This document shows, piece by piece, positions 5,595 through 7,671 of a DNA stretch of 7,671 nucleotides; the stretch's first letter is position 1, and every line of letters begins with the position of its first letter. Below the pieces are notes generated by a model, which ran no database searches, had not been told where the DNA came from, and saw nothing but the letters and a program-made list of their open reading frames with translations. The stretch is from an uncultured Eubacteriales bacterium (GTDB lineage Bacteria > Bacillota_A > Clostridia > Oscillospirales > Oscillospiraceae). The stretch is taken from positions 1-7,671 of the forward strand of contig CATKHE010000220.1 in assembly GCA_949747935.1 (NCBI GenBank), read 5' to 3'. Made by a program: the position numbers and the translations under genes.

Positions 5595-5621
5595 AGGGTG
5601 CCCCTGAATGGGTGCCCTTTT
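5595..5621 (+). terminator. Weak terminator or attenuator hairpin
   Basis: GGGTGCCC occurs twice (5596-5603 and 5610-5617). The two copies pair with each other through six G-C pairs and two G-U wobbles, plus an outer A-T, around a CTGAAT loop. TTTT follows at 5618-5621. It lies between the transketolase and dehydrogenase genes, so it may reduce rather than stop transcription. Confidence 0.5.
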
Positions 5622-5653
5622 CAAAGCTCAGAAATATCGGAGGAGTATGTAAA

Positions 5654-5969
5654 ATGAAAATTGTGGTGCTGGACGGATACACTGAAAAGCCCGGCGACCT
5701 GAGCTGGGGCGGCTGGGGGAGCTGACGGTCTATGATCGCACCAGCCTCACCGAGGAGGAGGCCATCACCCGCTCGGGGCGGCTGGCCTGGATGTGGTGTA
5801 TACCGAACCCATTCGCTCCGACAATCCGCTGATCAGGGCAAAAAATTGTATCATAACCCCGCATATCTCCTGGCCGCCCAAGGAGAGCCGTCAACGCATC
5901 ATGGACTTCGCCGTATCCAATGTCAAGGCCTACCTGGCAGGCGCGCCTGTCAATGTGGTAAACAGGTAA
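5654..5969 (+). pseudogene. D-2-hydroxyacid dehydrogenase, middle deleted
   Basis: Only the two ends of a glycerate/hydroxypyruvate-type D-2-hydroxyacid dehydrogenase remain. GGAGGAG (5639-5645) and ATG 5654 start MKIVVLDGYTEKPGDLSW. A one-base loss near 5713 creates a TGA at 5723-5725; the shifted frame continues ELTVYDRTSLTEEEAITR. After about 5780 the text jumps to the C-terminal end: GLDVVYTEPIRSDNPLIRA, then CIITPHISW (the catalytic-His segment) and AYLAGAPVNVVNR, stopping at 5967-5969. Intact enzymes have about 315-320 residues, so roughly 640 bases are absent, including the whole NAD-binding Rossmann core. The enzyme would have reduced hydroxypyruvate to D-glycerate, the substrate of the kinase that follows six bases later. 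The pairing supports the assignment. Non-functional. Confidence 0.85.
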
Positions 5970-5975
5970 TGAAAT

Positions 5976-7106
5976 ATGAAAAAATGTATTGTTATTTCTG
6001 ATTCTTTTAAGGGTACTCTGTCCAGCCTGGAAATCTGTAAGATTGCCTGCGGTTCTATTTCCCGAGTCTTCCCCGACTGTCAGGTGGAGGCCATTCCGGT
6101 GGCCGACGGGGGCGAGGGGACGGTGGAATGCTTTGTGGAGGCCATCGGGGCCGTTCCAACAGCTGTCGATGTTTCCGGGCCCTACGAGGAACCCGTTCGG
6201 GCTGTCTACTGCCGCAGCGGAGACAGGGCTGTCATTGAAATGGCCGCAGCTGTCGGCCTGCCTATAGTGGAGGGAAACATGGATCCCCGCAGGACTACTA
6301 CCTATGGGGTGGGGCAGATGATCCGCCACGCTGTTGAGCAGGGCTGCACAGAAATTCTGCTGGGACTGGGCGGCAGCTGCACAAACGATGGCGGCTGTGG
6401 TTGCGCTGCCGCTTTGGGAACAAAATTCCGCCGGACGGATGGGGAGATGTTTGTCCCCACAGGAGACACCCTGGATCAGATTTCCTGCATTGACGTTTCA
6501 AAGACACGGAGTTTTTTGAAGAATATAAAAATTACCGCCATGTGTGATGTGGACAACCCCCTCCACGGGCCCAATGGAGCGGCATATGTCTTCTCCCCAC
6601 AGAAGGGAGCCGATCCGGCTATGGCAGAATATCTGGACGGTCAGCTGAAAGTTTTGGACACCGCCATTCAGCAGGAACTGGGCCTGTCTCTGGGAAGCAT
6701 CCCCGGAGCAGGAGCGGCGGGCGGCATGGGAGCGGGCTGTATTGCTTTTCTGAATGCAGAACTGAAGTCCGGCATTGAGGCGGTGCTGGACATTGTGGAT
6801 TTTGACAGACGCTTGGAGGGTACAGACCTTGTGATCACCGGGGAGGGACGCATTGACGCGCAGAGTGTCCGAGGCAAGGTGATCTCGGGCGTCAGCAAAC
6901 GGACCAGTCCGCGAAACATTCCCCTGATTGCGATTGTGGGGGGAATTGGCCCCGGTGCGGAAGAGGCCTATAACTTGGGGGTTACCGCTATCTTTGGTAC
7001 AGACCGGCAGGCTGCGTCTTTAGCGGAGATTGCACCGCTGGCGTACGAAAATTACCGCTGTACCTTGGAGGACATATTAAGGCTCATTCGGGCAATAAAA
7101 GGCTGA
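5976..7106 (+). CDS. garK: Glycerate 2-kinase (GarK/GlxK family), intact
   Basis: A 376-residue cytoplasmic kinase converting D-glycerate and ATP to 2-phosphoglycerate, feeding lower glycolysis. The family motifs occur in order: ISDSFKGTLSS (residues 8-18), PVADGGEGTVE, GLGGSCTNDGGCGCAAALG, CDVDNPLHGPNGAAYVFSP, PGAGAAGGMGAG, VITGEGRIDAQS and IAIVGGIG. Length is normal and no lesion is visible, unlike every catabolic gene upstream. ATG 5976 is six bases after the dehydrogenase stop; only a weak AGG (5964-5966) precedes it, which suggests translation was coupled to the upstream gene. With that gene broken, expression may be reduced. A nearer ATG at 5969 opens only a 10-codon frame. No separate promoter is evident in the 400 bases upstream. 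The GarK/GlxK family call is firm; the symbol is by family only. Confidence 0.93.
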   Translation: MKKCIVISDSFKGTLSSLEICKIACGSISRVFPDCQVEAIPVADGGEGTVECFVEAIGAVPTAVDVSGPYEEPVRAVYCRSGDRAVIEMAAAVGLPIVEGNMDPRRTTTYGVGQMIRHAVEQGCTEILLGLGGSCTNDGGCGCAAALGTKFRRTDGEMFVPTGDTLDQISCIDVSKTRSFLKNIKITAMCDVDNPLHGPNGAAYVFSPQKGADPAMAEYLDGQLKVLDTAIQQELGLSLGSIPGAGAAGGMGAGCIAFLNAELKSGIEAVLDIVDFDRRLEGTDLVITGEGRIDAQSVRGKVISGVSKRTSPRNIPLIAIVGGIGPGAEEAYNLGVTAIFGTDRQAASLAEIAPLAYENYRCTLEDILRLIRAIKG

Positions 7107-7137
7107 ACGGCAAAAGTATACGCCATCATGGCAGAAT

Positions 7138-7188
7138 AAGGACAAATCGGAAACCCCTTGCGGTAAAATGGGCTTCCGGTTTGTCCTT
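7138..7188. terminator. Long imperfect hairpin after the glycerate kinase
   Basis: AAGGACAAA (7138-7146) pairs perfectly with TTTGTCCTT (7180-7188). The stem continues inward with a T-G wobble, CGGAA/TTCCG, one A-C mismatch and CCC/GGG, giving about 18 pairs around a 13-base loop. Its position, 31 bases after the stop, suits a transcript end, but no T run follows on either strand. It could be an mRNA-stabilising hairpin or a small repeat element. Confidence 0.5.
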
Positions 7189-7391
7189 GTCTGTTCTAAT
7201 GAAAAAGGGCCTCTAAACGGCGGCCGCGGGAAGTGAAAACGCGCTGCGGCATTTCCATATTCCGAGAGAGAAGAAACGAACATGCGGATCAAATATAGCG
7301 GTAGGTCCGATAAACGATTTCTTTTCACAGAATTCAGCAGTTTTCCTTGAAAACAGGGTAAAATATCAAAAACCAGAAAGGAGATGCTGAA

Positions 7392-7671
7392 ATGGATGAG
7401 CGGCTGCTGACAATGGATCGGCTGGAGGGCTTTTTGAGACAGCTTTGCCGGGAGGAGCGGGCCCGGGGGACGGTGGAGAAGTACCGGCGGGACCTGGGCG
7501 CCTTCGCCGCCTGGCTGGAGGGCAGGTCAGTCACAGCCGAGGCGGCGGCGGCCTGGAAGGAGCGGCTGCTGGCCTCCGGGCTGAGCCCGGTCACGGTGAA
7601 CTCCAAGCTGTCGGCGCTGAACAGTCTTTTGAAATTCCTGGGCTGGGAGAACTGCCGGGTAAAGTTTCTCA
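7392..7671 (+). CDS. Tyrosine recombinase/integrase, N-terminal part
   Basis: The first 93 codons of a gene that runs off the window. The product resembles the N-terminal SAM-like (core-binding) domain of XerC/XerD-type tyrosine recombinases: a helix MDRLEGFLRQLCREERA, then GTVEKYRRDLGAFAAWL, an Ala-rich helix and LSPVTVNSKLSALNSLLKF, the typical four-helix pattern ending before the catalytic domain. The R-H-R-Y residues lie beyond the window, so activity cannot be judged. ATG 7392 follows AAAGGAG (7377-7383) with eight-base spacing; a nearer ATG at 7384 is out of frame. TAAAAT at 7359-7364 could be a -10 box, but no good -35 fits. The preceding 200 bases contain no gene I can support. Codons are much more GC-rich than in the insertion-sequence region. 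No att site is recognised. Confidence 0.8.
   Translation, partial: MDERLLTMDRLEGFLRQLCREERARGTVEKYRRDLGAFAAWLEGRSVTAEAAAAWKERLLASGLSPVTVNSKLSALNSLLKFLGWENCRVKFL

Noticed and set aside
5730..6329. A 199-codon minus-strand open frame.
   Set aside because: It crosses the dehydrogenase end and the glycerate kinase start on the opposite strand and has no supporting start signal or motif.
7280..7348. A 22-codon plus-strand frame beginning MRIKYSGRS, considered as a leader peptide.
   Set aside because: It has no proper ribosome site, no hairpin tied to it and no recognisable composition.
1..7671. CRISPR arrays, tRNA or rRNA genes and riboswitches.
   Set aside because: No regularly spaced repeats, no cloverleaf with a CCA-type end and no recognisable aptamer core were found on reading both strands.

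Overview
The window looks like a chromosomal segment of a moderately GC-rich anaerobic Firmicute, probably a gut member of the class Clostridia. The basis is a V-type ATP synthase subunit, strong AGGAGG-type ribosome sites, sigma-A-like promoters, a FadR-type regulator, split transketolase subunits and a Clostridia-style integrase. No species-level call is possible from the sequence alone.

Layout. Bases 1-490 hold the 3' end of a V-type ATPase subunit D gene and its terminator. Bases 515-1142 hold a small intact gene whose protein resembles the proteasome/HslV (Ntn-hydrolase) fold, closed by a strong hairpin that can terminate in both directions. On the minus strand facing that hairpin is a possible TM2-domain gene remnant (1144-1262), followed by a broken IS5-family transposase (1356-2078). 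An intact tag gene (DNA-3-methyladenine glycosylase I) with its own promoter occupies 2088-2695.

Bases 2941-7106 are a catabolic cluster, and most of it is in decay. In order: a FadR/GntR regulator with an in-frame internal deletion, an unrecognised membrane-protein fragment, an Asp/Glu racemase fragment fused in frame to a transketolase N-terminal-subunit fragment, a damaged transketolase C-terminal subunit, a 2-hydroxyacid (hydroxypyruvate/glycerate-type) dehydrogenase reduced to its two ends, and an intact glycerate 2-kinase. The intact ancestor probably fed a hydroxypyruvate- or glycerate-level intermediate into glycolysis: the dehydrogenase would make D-glycerate, the kinase 2-phosphoglycerate, and the transketolase would move two-carbon units. 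In this copy only the kinase appears fully functional. Operator-like palindromes flank the regulator gene.

The last part (7107-7671) has a long hairpin and the start of a tyrosine recombinase/integrase gene that runs off the window.

The two things most worth a second look are the proteasome-like protein, whose Ser2, Glu18 and Lys34 fall in gap-free register with Thr1, Asp17 and Lys33 of HslV, and the dense mix of large deletions, frameshifts and a nonsense codon in the catabolic cluster.
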